Shown: positions 39,501 through 48,282, numbered from the stretch's first letter. The stretch is DNA of 64,000 nt from Candidatus Eiseniibacteriota bacterium (GCA_016215625.1 JACRIW010000110.1:1-64000); one strand, 5' to 3'. Notes: generated by a model from the letters alone, not told the origin. Numbers and translations: made by a program.

Positions 39501-42064
39501 ACACCGCGACGTCACAGAACCTGCGTGTGACCAACGGTGGCGGAAGCGCGCTGACGTTCGCCGCGGCGACGGTCGTGAACGCCGCGCCGCAGCCGCTGCC
39601 CGCGCGTGACCCGCAGGAGGACCTGCCGTACCTGACCCCGAAGGGACAGCCCGACCAGGTCTTCGGCGTCACGCCGGAATCCGCGGGCGGTCCGGACGCA
39701 TTCGGCTACCGCTGGGCGGACAGCAACGAGCCCGGTGGCCCGGCGTTCAGCTGGGTCGAGATCTCCGGCACCGGCACCGCCATCGCGCTGACGGGGGACG
39801 ACGTGAACACGGGGCCGCTGCCGATCGGGTTCAACTTCCCGTTCTACGGCACGACGTTCCCGACGTTCCGCATCTGCACGAACGGCTGGCTGTCGTTCAC
39901 CAGTGCGCTCACGGCCTTCTCGAACACGGCGCTGCCGAACGCCGGCACGTCGGTGCCCGAGAACCTGGTCGCGCCGTTCTGGGACGACCTCAACTTCACG
40001 GGCGGGGCGCAGGCGTTCTACCAGTACGACGGCTCGCGCCTGATCGTGGAGTGGAAGAACGTGCCGCGCTACCTCGACACGACGCATCCGAACACGTTCG
40101 AGGTCATTCTCTATCCGGACGGCCGGATCGTGTACCAGTACCTCTCGATGACCGCGGCGACCATGAACTCGAACACCGTCGGCATCCAGAACGCGGCGCG
40201 CAACGACGGCCTCGCGGCCGCCTTCAACACGGCGTACGTCGCCAACAACCTCGCGGTGCGGTTCACGCCGCCGGCGCGCTGGCTCACCGTCACGCCGCTG
40301 TCGGGCTCGATCCCGGCGGGCGGCTTCCTCGACCTGACCGTCGGCTTCAACGCCGCGGGCATGTCCGGCGGGACGTACTCGGGCGCCGTGCGGCTGAACA
40401 CGAACGACCCGACCGTGCCGCAGTTCGACGTGGCGTCGACGCTGCACGTGATCGGCGTGCCGGACATCGCGGTGACGCCGGGCGCTCTCGCGTTCGACAC
40501 GGCGTTCGTGAACGTGCCGCGCAATCGCCAGCTGACGGTGCAGAACACCGGCAGCGACGCGCTCCTGATCGACGAGGTCACGATCGACAACGCGTCCTAC
40601 ACGTCGACGGGCGGCGCCGTGACGATTCCCCCCGGCGGCTCCAGCATCGTGACGGTGACGATCAACCCGAACGCCATCGGCACGCACCCGGGCACGCTGA
40701 CCATCAAGAGCAACGATCCGGACACGCCGTTCCTCGCGGTGCCGCTCACGGGCGAGGCCGTCGGGGCCCCGGACTATTCCGCTTCGCACACGGTGATCGA
40801 GCACACGGTGTTCGCCGGTGACGCGGACGAGCAGGCCTTCGTGGTGCACAACAGCGGCTTCAGCAACCTGTACTGGTCGCTCGCCACGGCGGTGAGCACG
40901 GCGCTGGGCACGAACCCGACCGTGTACCACACGCCGGGTCTGGCCAAGGACGTGATCGACGGCCGGCCGGGCATCCTCGGCTCCGGTGGTCCGGACGCCT
41001 ACGGCTATCGCTGGAAGGACAGCGACGCGGCCGGCGGCCCGGCGTTCGGCTGGGTGGACATCACCGCCACCGGCACGCACGCGACGGTCGCGGAGGCCGA
41101 CGACGCGACGGCGACGGCCGTGCCGATCGGCTTCGCGTTCCCGTTCTACGGCTCGACGTTCTCGACCGTGAACATCTGCTCGAACGGCTGGCTCTCGTTC
41201 ACCAGCGCGCTGACGAGCTACTCGAACGCGGCGCTGCCGAACACGGGCAGCGGCGTGCCGGAGAATCTCGTCGCGCCTTTCTGGGACGACCTCGATCTCA
41301 GCACGACCGGGTCGGTGCTGTACCAGAACGACGGCTCGCGCTTCATCGTGTCCTGGGTCGCCGCTCCGCACTTCTCGAGCGGTGGGCCGTACACGTTCCA
41401 GGCGATCCTGTATCCGTCGGGCAAGATCGTGTTCCAGTACCTGACCGTGGGCACGTCGGTGATCAACAGCCAGACCATCGGCATCCAGGACGCCGCCCGG
41501 ACGGTCGGGCTCAACACGGTGTACAACGCGAACTACGTGCACGACGGACTGGCGATCGAGTACAGCCGCATGCCCGACTGGCTGTCGGTGTCGCCGCCCT
41601 CGGGCACGGCGGTCGTGTTCGGCGCCAACACCGGCCGCATCGGCTTCGACGCGACCGAACTGGCGCCGGGCACGTACACGGGCACGCTGACAGTGACGAC
41701 GAACGATCCCGACGAGGGGCTCGTGAACGTTCCCGTCACGCTGCACGTGATCACGGGCTACGCGGACGCGGGAACGCCGCTGCCGAAGGCCTTCGGCCTG
41801 CGGCTGGCCGGCGCGAATCCGGTGCGCGGCCGGGCCGGGATCGAACTGGCCCTGCCCACGGCGGGCTCCGCCCACGTCGGGCTGTACGACGTGCGCGGCG
41901 CGCTCGTGCGCACGCTGGCTTCGGGGCCCCATGCCGCCGGGACTCACCGGCTCGCGCTGGACGGTTCGGGCGCGGCGGGCGAGGCCCTGCCCTCCGGCGT
42001 GTACTTCGTGAAGGCGCGCACGGCGGGCGGCGAGTTCCGCCAGCGCGTCGTGATCCTGCACTGA
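36539..42064 (+). CDS. giant secreted subtilisin-like serine protease (1841 aa)
   Basis: Signal peptide (residues 1-26, hydrophobic LLHAVLLACVALALHVSA), an I9-type propeptide (PGEVIVKYRAGV ... PNVEYAEPNY), then an S8 catalytic domain with Asp in GIIDTGIDYNHPD (near 154), His in NGHGSHCAGTIAG (near 209) and Ser in SGTSMATPHVSGAA (near 369). A fibronectin-III-like domain follows (about 430-537). The next about 1200 residues are three copies of a module of about 433 residues. The C-terminus (LPKAFGLRLAGANPVRGRAG ... LPSGVYFVKARTAGGEF) is a FlgD-like domain probably used for export or surface attachment. GAGAGGAA precedes the ATG. Likely an extracellular or surface protease; substrate unknown. 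Confidence 0.9.
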   Translation: MSLRKLLHAVLLACVALALHVSAAWALNAQPIPGEVIVKYRAGVTPARRDQVMSLLSNVQRRREFSFIRAELVKSGGMSTEQMLRVLRSDPNVEYAEPNYRITIDVVPNDPRFSELYGMRNTGQTGGTAGADIRATNAWDVFTGDPNLKVGIIDTGIDYNHPDLAANVWTNPGEIAGNGIDDDGNGYVDDVHGYDVVNNDGDPMDDNGHGSHCAGTIAGVGNNAVGVTGVCWSAKLIGIKFLSASGSGSTEGAIAGIEYAIAVGARLTSNSWGGGGFSQALLDAINAAGTAGQLFIAAAGNSGTDNDASPHYPSTYDSPYIIAVAATDDADALASFSCFGATTVDLGAPGVDILSCQPGGGYQLLSGTSMATPHVSGAAALVWGRFPGATNLQIKQLLLTKADPVPSLAGKCVTGARLNVFLALADPDSIAPGAVSDLAATNPGSTTMGLTWTATGDDAGTGRASRYDIRWSTSPITPANFAAANPVTGPDPLVAGSAESFEVTGLAYNTLYYFALKAADEFGNTGEMSNLASGTTLGAPAFSAAPAALTEALLTGASSNQPLTITNSGAGRLDWTAPTPELLLANGGLVQPDVIYPEVSIAKGEKDTNPGLLGAGGPDSFGYRWVDSDQAGGPGYAWVDITGVGSSLTLTGDDALSAAVPLGFNFPFYGSTFSSVKVCTNGFLTFTDTVTPYSNSALPSASGAQNMLAPFWDDLNFGTTPRVYTYNDGTRFIVSFVAVPRYSAGGPYTFQVLLYPSGEIRYQYQTMAAPLDGATVGIQNATETVGLTTAYNVAYLHDALAIRYIPLRQWLSVSPTSGQLASGASQNVNVHFDATGLMGGTYLGNVLFSTNAPAPLSSVPATLTVTGAPNVAATPDTSNFGTHYANGTYALTLNVANDGTDALHVTGIASSDPSLTAAPASFTVAPSSTVAVTLSWHPVAPSTLDATVTIASDDPDSPSLVRRAIGSAVAAPAFSVNPNSFDVTLNTNTATSQNLRVTNGGGSALTFAAATVVNAAPQPLPARDPQEDLPYLTPKGQPDQVFGVTPESAGGPDAFGYRWADSNEPGGPAFSWVEISGTGTAIALTGDDVNTGPLPIGFNFPFYGTTFPTFRICTNGWLSFTSALTAFSNTALPNAGTSVPENLVAPFWDDLNFTGGAQAFYQYDGSRLIVEWKNVPRYLDTTHPNTFEVILYPDGRIVYQYLSMTAATMNSNTVGIQNAARNDGLAAAFNTAYVANNLAVRFTPPARWLTVTPLSGSIPAGGFLDLTVGFNAAGMSGGTYSGAVRLNTNDPTVPQFDVASTLHVIGVPDIAVTPGALAFDTAFVNVPRNRQLTVQNTGSDALLIDEVTIDNASYTSTGGAVTIPPGGSSIVTVTINPNAIGTHPGTLTIKSNDPDTPFLAVPLTGEAVGAPDYSASHTVIEHTVFAGDADEQAFVVHNSGFSNLYWSLATAVSTALGTNPTVYHTPGLAKDVIDGRPGILGSGGPDAYGYRWKDSDAAGGPAFGWVDITATGTHATVAEADDATATAVPIGFAFPFYGSTFSTVNICSNGWLSFTSALTSYSNAALPNTGSGVPENLVAPFWDDLDLSTTGSVLYQNDGSRFIVSWVAAPHFSSGGPYTFQAILYPSGKIVFQYLTVGTSVINSQTIGIQDAARTVGLNTVYNANYVHDGLAIEYSRMPDWLSVSPPSGTAVVFGANTGRIGFDATELAPGTYTGTLTVTTNDPDEGLVNVPVTLHVITGYADAGTPLPKAFGLRLAGANPVRGRAGIELALPTAGSAHVGLYDVRGALVRTLASGPHAAGTHRLALDGSGAAGEALPSGVYFVKARTAGGEFRQRVVILH
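38152..41755 (+). repeat. three tandem protein modules of about 433 codons
   Basis: Each module has an APAFS/APDYS start and a strand-rich leader, then a GYRW-DS-GGPxxxWV block with FNFPFYGSTF, CTNGFLTF and APFWDDL, a LSVSPxSG-type Ig-like linker and, in copies 1 and 2, an ASH-like domain. The GYRW blocks begin at 38402, 39704 and 41003, a period of 1302 and 1299 bases. Copy 3 lacks the last Ig-like part, which is replaced by the C-terminal sorting domain. Identity is only moderate, so the duplications are old. Confidence 0.85.
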
Positions 42065-42079
42065 TTCCTCGGCGGTATT

Positions 42080-42114
42080 CGGACGGCCACGCTCTCCACG
42101 GGCGTGGCCGTCCG
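42080..42114 (+). terminator. terminator of the subtilisin gene
   Basis: Perfect 13-bp stem CGGACGGCCACGC / GCGTGGCCGTCCG with a nine-base loop, starting 16 bases after the stop codon and followed by a short CTTTC. Confidence 0.75.
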
Positions 42115-42130
42115 GCTTTCCGGCGCGGCC

Positions 42131-42160
42131 GTGACGGACGCGCGCCCCGCGTCGTAGTCT
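42131..42160 (+). promoter_or_regulatory. weak candidate recG promoter
   Basis: GTGACG (42131-42136) and TAGTCT (42155-42160) with an 18-base spacer. The start of transcription would fall only a few bases before the recG ATG at 42171, implying a nearly leaderless mRNA; no ribosome site is visible there, which agrees. Confidence 0.3.
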
Positions 42161-42170
42161 GCCCGCCGAC

Positions 42171-44279
42171 ATGACGGAACCCGAGGGCAGACGCGGCCGC
42201 AGCGTGCCGCTCGATCCGCGCACCCGCATCCAGTTCCTGCCGGGCGTGGGGCCCGCGCGCGCCCTGATGTTCGAGCGCGCCGGCCTGAGCACGCTCGAGC
42301 ACCTCGTGCGCCACTACCCGCGGGAGTGGCTCGACGCGAGCCAGTTCAGCTCGATCCGCGATCTCGTGCCGGGCAAGCTCCTCACCGTGGTCGGCGAGGT
42401 GAAGCAGGCCGCGGCGCTGCGCACGCGCGGCGGCCGCGGCGACTTCTCGATCGCGGTCACCGACGGCACCGGTACGCTCGGCTGCTACTTCTTCGGGCAG
42501 TCGTGGCTCGCGCGCACGCTGCACGCCGGGCAGCGCGTCGTCGTGAGCGGGGACTACGACCCGCTCGAGCGCCGCATGCTCAACCCGATGTTCGAGCTCG
42601 TCGAAGGCGACCTCGAGCAGCTGCTGCACGCCGGCCGGCTCGTGCCCGTGCACGCGCTCACGAAGGGGCTGACCGCGCGCGCCATGCGCACCGCGGTGCG
42701 GCACGCGCTCGACGCGGTGGCCGACCAGCTCGGCGATCCCGTGCCCGCGGACGTGGCGGCGGCGCACGGCTTCGGCCCGCTCGCGGAGGCGCTGCGCGCG
42801 ATCCATTTTCCCGAGAACGCCGAGTCGCTCGCCGCGGCGCGGCGGCGGCTCGCGTTCGAGGAGCTGTTCCAGCTGCAGATGGTCATGGAGCTGCGGCGCC
42901 GGGCGCTGTCCGAGGAGGGCCGCGCGCTCGCGCTCGCGCCCGCGGGCGATCTCGCGCGGCGCGTGCGCGCGTCGCTGCCGTTCACGCTGACCACCGACCA
43001 GGACGGCGCGATCGCGGAGATCACCGCCGATCTCGCGCGCCCGCGCCCGATGCACCGCCTCGTGATCGGCGACGTCGGCAGCGGCAAGACGGTCGTCGCG
43101 CTCATGGCGGCCGCGCAGGCGCTGGAAGCCGGGCACCAGGTCGCGTTCATGGCGCCCACCGAAGTGCTCGCGCGGCAGCACGCGACGAGCTTGTCGCGCT
43201 TCGCCACCGCCGCGGGCGTCGAGGTCGCCACGCTCACCGGCTCGTCCACGGCGGCGCAGCGCCGGCTGCTCAACGCGCGGCTCGCCTCGGGCGAGCCGCT
43301 GCTCGTGGTCGGCACGCACGCGCTGCTCGAGGACAAGGTGCAGATGCCCTCGCTCGCGCTCGCCATCGTGGACGAGCAGCACCGCTTCGGCGTGAAGCAG
43401 CGCGCGACGCTCGCGAAGAAGGGCGTGCTGCCGCACCTGCTCGTGCTCACCGCGACGCCGATCCCGCGCACGCTGCAGCTCGCGTGGTTCGGCGATCTCG
43501 ACGTGAGCGTGATCCGGCACCGGCCCGCGGGCCGCGGGCGGCTCGTCACGCGCGTGACGGGTGAGGAGAAGTTCCCGCAGGTCGTGCAGTTCATGGCGGC
43601 CGAACTCGAAGCCGGGCGCCAGGCGTTCGTGGTCGTGCCCGCGATCGAGGAGGGCGGCAAGCTCGAGGTGAAGGCCGCCGAAGGGGAGTACACGCGTCTC
43701 CGCCAGCACCCGCTGCTCCGCAAGTGGCAGGTCGGGCTGCTGCACGGCCGGCTCAAGAACGAGGAGAAGATCGAGGTCATGCGGCGCTTCAAGGAGCGCG
43801 AGCTGCACGTGCTCGTGGCCACGACCGTGATCGAAGTGGGCGTCGACGTGCCCAACGCCACGCTCATGGTGGTCGAGAACGCGGAGCGCTTCGGGCTCAC
43901 GCAGCTGCACCAGCTGCGCGGCCGCGTCGGCCGCGGGGAGCACCGCTCGGTGTGCGTGTTCGTGGGCGGTTCCGGGCTCACCGAGCGCGGACGCGAGCGG
44001 CTGCAGATCATGGCCACGACGGACGACGGCTTCGAGCTGGCCGAAGCCGACCTGCGCATGCGCGGCCCCGGCGAGGTCTGGGGCACGCGCCAGTCGGGAC
44101 TGCCGCGCCTGCGCCTCGCCGACCTCTGGAACGACCGCGAGCTGCTCGACCAGGCGCAGGCCGCGGCGCGCGCCGTGGCGTCGGCCGATCCGCAGCTGCA
44201 GCGCGCCGAGCACGCGCCGCTGCGTGCGTCGCTGCTGGCGTCCTACCGCGAGCCGCTCGAGCTGGCGCTCGCGGGCTGA
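42171..44279 (+). CDS. recG: ATP-dependent DNA helicase RecG
   Basis: Superfamily 2 helicase that regresses stalled forks and processes Holliday junctions. An N-terminal wedge (OB) domain (LLTVVGEVKQAAALRT region) precedes Walker A GDVGSGKTVVALMAAAQ, the DEQHRFG box (motif II), TATPIPRT (motif III), ATTVIEVGVDVPNA and QLRGRVGRG (motif VI). 702 residues, usual length. Its 3' end overlaps the convergent MFS gene by 37 bases. Confidence 0.95.
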   Translation: MTEPEGRRGRSVPLDPRTRIQFLPGVGPARALMFERAGLSTLEHLVRHYPREWLDASQFSSIRDLVPGKLLTVVGEVKQAAALRTRGGRGDFSIAVTDGTGTLGCYFFGQSWLARTLHAGQRVVVSGDYDPLERRMLNPMFELVEGDLEQLLHAGRLVPVHALTKGLTARAMRTAVRHALDAVADQLGDPVPADVAAAHGFGPLAEALRAIHFPENAESLAAARRRLAFEELFQLQMVMELRRRALSEEGRALALAPAGDLARRVRASLPFTLTTDQDGAIAEITADLARPRPMHRLVIGDVGSGKTVVALMAAAQALEAGHQVAFMAPTEVLARQHATSLSRFATAAGVEVATLTGSSTAAQRRLLNARLASGEPLLVVGTHALLEDKVQMPSLALAIVDEQHRFGVKQRATLAKKGVLPHLLVLTATPIPRTLQLAWFGDLDVSVIRHRPAGRGRLVTRVTGEEKFPQVVQFMAAELEAGRQAFVVVPAIEEGGKLEVKAAEGEYTRLRQHPLLRKWQVGLLHGRLKNEEKIEVMRRFKERELHVLVATTVIEVGVDVPNATLMVVENAERFGLTQLHQLRGRVGRGEHRSVCVFVGGSGLTERGRERLQIMATTDDGFELAEADLRMRGPGEVWGTRQSGLPRLRLADLWNDRELLDQAQAAARAVASADPQLQRAEHAPLRASLLASYREPLELALAG

Positions 44280-45520
44280 TCGTTCCGCCACGCGATCGCG
44301 GTCACGCCCGCCGCGGCCATGATCGCCGCCGCGACGATCATCGTGCGTGAGGTGCCGAGCAGCGGCGTCGCGAACGCCGCGAGCAGGATCGCGAGCTGGA
44401 AGCCGAGCCGCATGGCGAAGTCGCGCAGGCTGAACACGCGCCCGCGCGTGCGTGCGTCGGTGCCCTCCTGCAGCAGCGTTTCGCTCAGCACGAACGCGGG
44501 CGCGATGCACAGCCCGACGAGGAACGCGACGATCGCGAACACGGCGAAGCGCGTGGAGACCGCGAAGGCGACGAGCCACGCGCCCGTGAGCACGAGCCCG
44601 ACGCCGAGCAGCACCGAGCGCGGATGGCGGCGTCCCGGACCGTTCACCCACGCCGTGCCGAGGCCGGCGCCGATGCCGACGACCGCCATGAGCACGCCGA
44701 TGCGCTCCATGCCGGGAATGCTCGCCGCGCGCTGGATGTGCTGGTTGCCCGCGACGTGCAGGAAGCCTCCGCCCACCCACACGGCGCCCAGCGTGACGAG
44801 CGCGAGCCGCACCGCGCGCGATCCGCGCACGACCGCGAGTCCTTCGCCGATCTCGCGGAAGTAGCCGCCGAGGCTCACGGCCGGCACGTCGTGCGCGTGC
44901 GTGCGGCGGTAGCGGATGAGGGCGATCGAGACCACCGAGGCGAGGTAGGAGACCGCGTCCACCCAGAGCGCCGTGCGCCAGCCCCAGTGGTCCACGAGCC
45001 AGCCGCCGAAGAGCGCGCCCACGGCGGTCGCGACGATGCCCGCGATCGAGAGCAGCGTGTTCGCCGCGAGCAGCTGCGCGGGCGGGACGATCTCGGGCGT
45101 GATCGCGCTCTTCGCGGGCAGGAAGAACACGTTGCACGTGAAGAGCAGGAACACCACGGTGAACGTCGTGCCGATGTGGTGCGTGAACTGGTAGAGCACC
45201 GGGATCGCGAGCACGAGCAGGCCGCGCAGCACGTCCGAGACGAGCATCGTGCGGCGGTGGTTCCAGCGGTCGACCCACGGGCCCGCGAACGGCGCGAACA
45301 GCAGTACGGGAGCGAGCATGACGTTCCCGAGCACACCGAGCAGGATCGAGGATTGCCGCGTGTCGGCGAAGCGTCCCGTGTGCTCGAGCAGCAGTCCGCC
45401 GAGCGCGAGGTAGTTGAGGCGGTCGCCGAGAATGGAAATGAGCTGGCCCCACCAGAGCGCGGAGAAGTCGCGCTGCAGGAGCAGCGGACGCGCGCGGCCG
45501 GCCGCGGAGCCCTCGCTCAA
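44243..45520 (-). CDS. MFS transporter (425 aa)
   Basis: Twelve predicted membrane segments with an MFS start (DFSALWWGQLISILGDRLNY) and the loop 2-3 motif (GPWVDRWNHRRTMLVSD), close to the enterobactin exporter/EntS-like and DHA3 families of exporters. The start is uncertain; a TTG at 45520 overlaps the upstream stop as TTGA, in line with the coupled style of this operon. It may export a lipid-linked or small product, but the substrate cannot be inferred. Confidence 0.75.
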   Translation of the reverse strand: MSEGSAAGRARPLLLQRDFSALWWGQLISILGDRLNYLALGGLLLEHTGRFADTRQSSILLGVLGNVMLAPVLLFAPFAGPWVDRWNHRRTMLVSDVLRGLLVLAIPVLYQFTHHIGTTFTVVFLLFTCNVFFLPAKSAITPEIVPPAQLLAANTLLSIAGIVATAVGALFGGWLVDHWGWRTALWVDAVSYLASVVSIALIRYRRTHAHDVPAVSLGGYFREIGEGLAVVRGSRAVRLALVTLGAVWVGGGFLHVAGNQHIQRAASIPGMERIGVLMAVVGIGAGLGTAWVNGPGRRHPRSVLLGVGLVLTGAWLVAFAVSTRFAVFAIVAFLVGLCIAPAFVLSETLLQEGTDARTRGRVFSLRDFAMRLGFQLAILLAAFATPLLGTSRTMIVAAAIMAAAGVTAIAWRNDQPASASSSGSR

Positions 45521-46668
45521 GCGGCGGAGTGGCCGGCCTGAGAGGCGCGGCGCTGTCCGACGGCGGCGCGATAGACCGCCTCGATGCGGTCCACGACGCG
45601 CGGCCACGCGAAGTCGAGCGCGCGGATGCGCCCGGCCTCGGCGAGCCGGCGGCGGCGGGCTTCGTCGTCCACGAGCTGCGACAGCGTGCGCGCGAGCGCG
45701 CGGACGTCGCCGGGAGGGAAGCACGCGGCGTTCTCGCCGGGCGTCACCACCGTGCGGTACCCGGGAATGTCCGAGCACACGAGCGCGCGCCCGGCGGCCA
45801 TCGCCTCGACGAGCACGATGCCGAAGCTCTCGTTGCCGGTCGCGGGGGAGCAGAAGATGTCGCCCGTCGCGTACCAGCGCGGCAGGTCGGCGCTCGGCAC
45901 GTGACCCATGAAATGCACGTGGCGCCGGGCGGAATCCGCGACCTGGGCCTCGATCTGCGGCCGCAGGTAGGAGTCGCCCACGACGAGCAGCCGGGCGCGG
46001 CCCTCGGTGCGTTCGACCACTTCGGGCATCGCCGCGATCAGGTCCTGCACGCCCTTGCGCGGATCGAGCCGGCCCACGAACAGCAGGTTCACGAAGTTCG
46101 GGTCGCGCCACTCGGGGAACGGCGGCACGAGCGGGTGGAAGCGCTCGACGTCCACACCGTTGGGGATCAGTTCGTAGGGGCCGGGATAGTACAGCTCGGC
46201 GGTCGCGAGCGCGGTCGTGGACACGGCGATCTTCGCGTCGAGCGAGCCGATGATGTGCTTGAGCCAGGGGTGGAAGAAGTCCTGCATGGACGTGCGTCCG
46301 CCCGTCGAATGGAACGTGCCCACGGTCGGGCGGTCGGACACCTGCACGGCGAACACCGGCAGTGTCGGCGCGCTCGGGCAGTGCACGTGCACCACGTCGA
46401 GGTCGAGCTCCCGGATCGCGCGCTTGAGCTGGCCCTTGAGCGTGAAGCCCACGGTGAAGTCCACGAACGCGCGGTTGAATGGCACGAGAATGTTGTAGCC
46501 GATGCGCCGCACGAATTGCGCGTCGCCGCTCTCGCCCTTGCGGAAGTGGCTCGTGAGGATCGTGACCTCGTGCCCGCGTCGCCGCAGCTCGACGGCGAGG
46601 GCGTGCACGTGCTCGGTCACGCCGCCGTAGCGCGGGTAGTAGGACTGGGAGACGATGCCGATCTTCAC
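45517..46668 (-). CDS. glycosyltransferase, GT4 PimB/PimA-like (383 aa)
   Basis: Starts VKIGIVSQSYYPRYGGVTEH, the strong GT4 opening of phosphatidylinositol mannosyltransferase-like enzymes, with VVHVHCPSAPTLP, PNGVDVERFHP, LLFVGRLDPRKGVQDLIAAM and ESFGIVLVEAMAAGRALVCS. The frame is open further upstream, but the GTG at 46668 overlaps the lpxL stop (GTGA) and starts the conserved sequence. Between an acyltransferase and an MFS gene, it probably glycosylates a membrane lipid. Confidence 0.82.
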   Translation of the reverse strand: MKIGIVSQSYYPRYGGVTEHVHALAVELRRRGHEVTILTSHFRKGESGDAQFVRRIGYNILVPFNRAFVDFTVGFTLKGQLKRAIRELDLDVVHVHCPSAPTLPVFAVQVSDRPTVGTFHSTGGRTSMQDFFHPWLKHIIGSLDAKIAVSTTALATAELYYPGPYELIPNGVDVERFHPLVPPFPEWRDPNFVNLLFVGRLDPRKGVQDLIAAMPEVVERTEGRARLLVVGDSYLRPQIEAQVADSARRHVHFMGHVPSADLPRWYATGDIFCSPATGNESFGIVLVEAMAAGRALVCSDIPGYRTVVTPGENAACFPPGDVRALARTLSQLVDDEARRRRLAEAGRIRALDFAWPRVVDRIEAVYRAAVGQRRASQAGHSAA

Positions 46669-47558
46669 GCCTCGGCGCTCCGTGCGTTTCCGGACGGTGC
46701 TTCCGACGCCTGCGCGGGCGGCTCCCACATCGGACGGAAGATGCACCACTGGTCGAGATGGCCGCGGATGTGCTCCTCGATCCGCGAGGCGACCGCCTGG
46801 TTCACGTCGGCGACGGTGGCGAAGTCGGCCGGGTCGAGCGGCTTTTCCATCACCATGCGGAACTTGCCGGGCGAGACGCGCTCGCAGTATCCGCACACGA
46901 TGAGGGCGCCCGTCCGCTGCGCGAGCACGCCGGGGCCCGCGGGGAAATGGTAGGTGCGTCCGAAGAACTCGACGTTCACGCCGTGGGCGTAGATGTCGCC
47001 GTCGACGACGAGCGCGATCGGATCGTTGTGGTCGAGGGCGCGCAGCAGCTTGCGGAAGCCGTCCTCGGGCGACACGGTCTGGATCGCCAGTTCGGTCTTG
47101 GTCTCGCGCACCGCGCCCGAGAGCCAGCGGTTGAGCTGCACCCCGGCCACCGCGTGAAGCGTGTAGCCGAACTGGGCGATCATCACCGCCGCGAGCTCCC
47201 AGTTGCCGATGTGCGAGGAGGCGAGGATGACGCCGCGGCCGCGCGCGAGGGCCGCCTCGAGATGCTCGCGCCCGACGACCTCGACCGAGGACAGGAGGTC
47301 CTCGCGCGACAGGTGGGGCAGGCGGAAGAACTCGTACATCATGCGGTTGTAGCTGCGCATGACCTGGTGCGCGACGCGCACGCGGTCACGGCGCGAGGCG
47401 CGCGGCATCGTGACGGCGAGGTTCGCGAGCACGGCGTGACGGCGCGCAGGGAAGAAGTGGTAGTGCACGGCGGCCAGGGAATCGGCGAGGAAATAGCCGA
47501 GCCAGGAAGGCATGCCCGAAATGAGGGCCGTCAGCCAGCCGTAGACGAGTCGCGACAT
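46665..47558 (-). CDS. LpxL/HtrB-type lysophospholipid or lipid A acyltransferase (297 aa)
   Basis: Membrane-associated acyltransferase with an N-terminal hydrophobic segment, the catalytic H-x4-E motif in ASSHIGNWELAA, LVVDGDIYAHGVNVEFFG and a PAGPGVLAQRTGALIV block typical of the LpxL/LpxM/PimA-acyltransferase group. In Gram-negatives it acylates KDO-lipid A; in actinobacteria related enzymes acylate PIMs, and the neighbouring PimB-like glycosyltransferase leaves both readings open. The ATG at 47558 has GAGG six bases upstream; an ATG at 47573 is the alternative. Confidence 0.8.
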   Translation of the reverse strand: MSRLVYGWLTALISGMPSWLGYFLADSLAAVHYHFFPARRHAVLANLAVTMPRASRRDRVRVAHQVMRSYNRMMYEFFRLPHLSREDLLSSVEVVGREHLEAALARGRGVILASSHIGNWELAAVMIAQFGYTLHAVAGVQLNRWLSGAVRETKTELAIQTVSPEDGFRKLLRALDHNDPIALVVDGDIYAHGVNVEFFGRTYHFPAGPGVLAQRTGALIVCGYCERVSPGKFRMVMEKPLDPADFATVADVNQAVASRIEEHIRGHLDQWCIFRPMWEPPAQASEAPSGNARSAEA

Positions 47559-47638
47559 CCTTATCCTCACCATCCGGGCCCGGAGCCCGAGGGGGCCCGC
47601 GTCTTGGGGGGAGCAGGGCGCTCAACCAGAGCGCCGCG

Positions 47639-47668
47639 ACCGTAGTGCGGCCCCGGAAACAGTGTCAA
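47639..47668 (-). promoter_or_regulatory. candidate promoter of the lpxL-like operon
   Basis: On the minus strand a perfect TTGACA (47663-47668) is followed after 18 bases by TACGGT (47639-47644, 3/6). The start of transcription would be near 47632, about 75 bases before the ATG. Confidence 0.5.
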
Positions 47669-47844
47669 GCATCGGCGCTCGGATCGCGCCCGCAATCCCT
47701 TGTGGCGAGGCGCCCTCGAGGGGGTCTAGGATATTCGCACAAGGACGTGTTGCGGCTCTCTCGGGCTTCAATCCCTCGAACTCCACCGCCCGGCGACCGA
47801 GCGAACGCGCCGTCGAGGCCAACTCCGTCTTGGAGGGATCCGTC

Positions 47845-48258
47845 ATGTCGAGCCAGAAGCTCGTGAGGTGCGAGCTGCGGCGGAAGGGCGCCGCCTCGGG
47901 ACAGGTGCGCTTCGTTCCGCTGGAGATCTTCGGGCTGTGGGAGCACCTGATGTGCAGCAAGCACCAGTTCGAGGTGTCGACGCCGAAGGCGTCGCTCTGG
48001 CTGGACATGGAGGACTCCCCGGACGCCGCCTACAGCGTGGAGCAGTACGAGCGCGTCACCGAGGTGACGGCGTTCGTGTACTCGGACCGCGACCAGATGT
48101 TCACGCGGGCGCGCCGCTATTTCCCGAGCGAGGAAGCCGAGTCGCTCAAGCGCATCTTCCTCTCGCATTACACTTCGGGTGAGGGCCGCATCCAGACGCA
48201 GGTGCACGAGCGCCAGGGCATCTGGGTGCATCGCGACAAGTCCCTCGTCACGGCCTGA
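47845..48258 (+). CDS. conserved-looking hypothetical protein (137 aa)
   Basis: No family recognised. It starts at ATG 47845 with TTGGAGGG upstream (MSSQKLVRCELRRKGAASGQ). It is a soluble, mixed-charge protein with aromatic-rich stretches (PLEIFGLWEHLMCSKHQFEV) and a basic end (VHERQGIWVHRDKSLV). No signal peptide, membrane segment or catalytic motif is visible. The upstream 270 bases, divergent from the lpxL operon, contain no clear plus-strand promoter. A terminator follows, so it is probably monocistronic. Confidence 0.7.
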   Translation: MSSQKLVRCELRRKGAASGQVRFVPLEIFGLWEHLMCSKHQFEVSTPKASLWLDMEDSPDAAYSVEQYERVTEVTAFVYSDRDQMFTRARRYFPSEEAESLKRIFLSHYTSGEGRIQTQVHERQGIWVHRDKSLVTA

Positions 48259-48282
48259 CCGCGTTTTCCGGCCCTCGTTCCC

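Noticed and set aside
38152-41755. CRISPR-like or DNA-level repeats in the subtilisin gene
   Set aside because: The repeats are protein modules of about 1300 bases with moderate identity, not short direct repeats with spacers.
41751-45452. Antisense ORF of 1233 codons opposite recG
   Set aside because: Shadow of recG and of the MFS gene in another frame; no recognisable motif.
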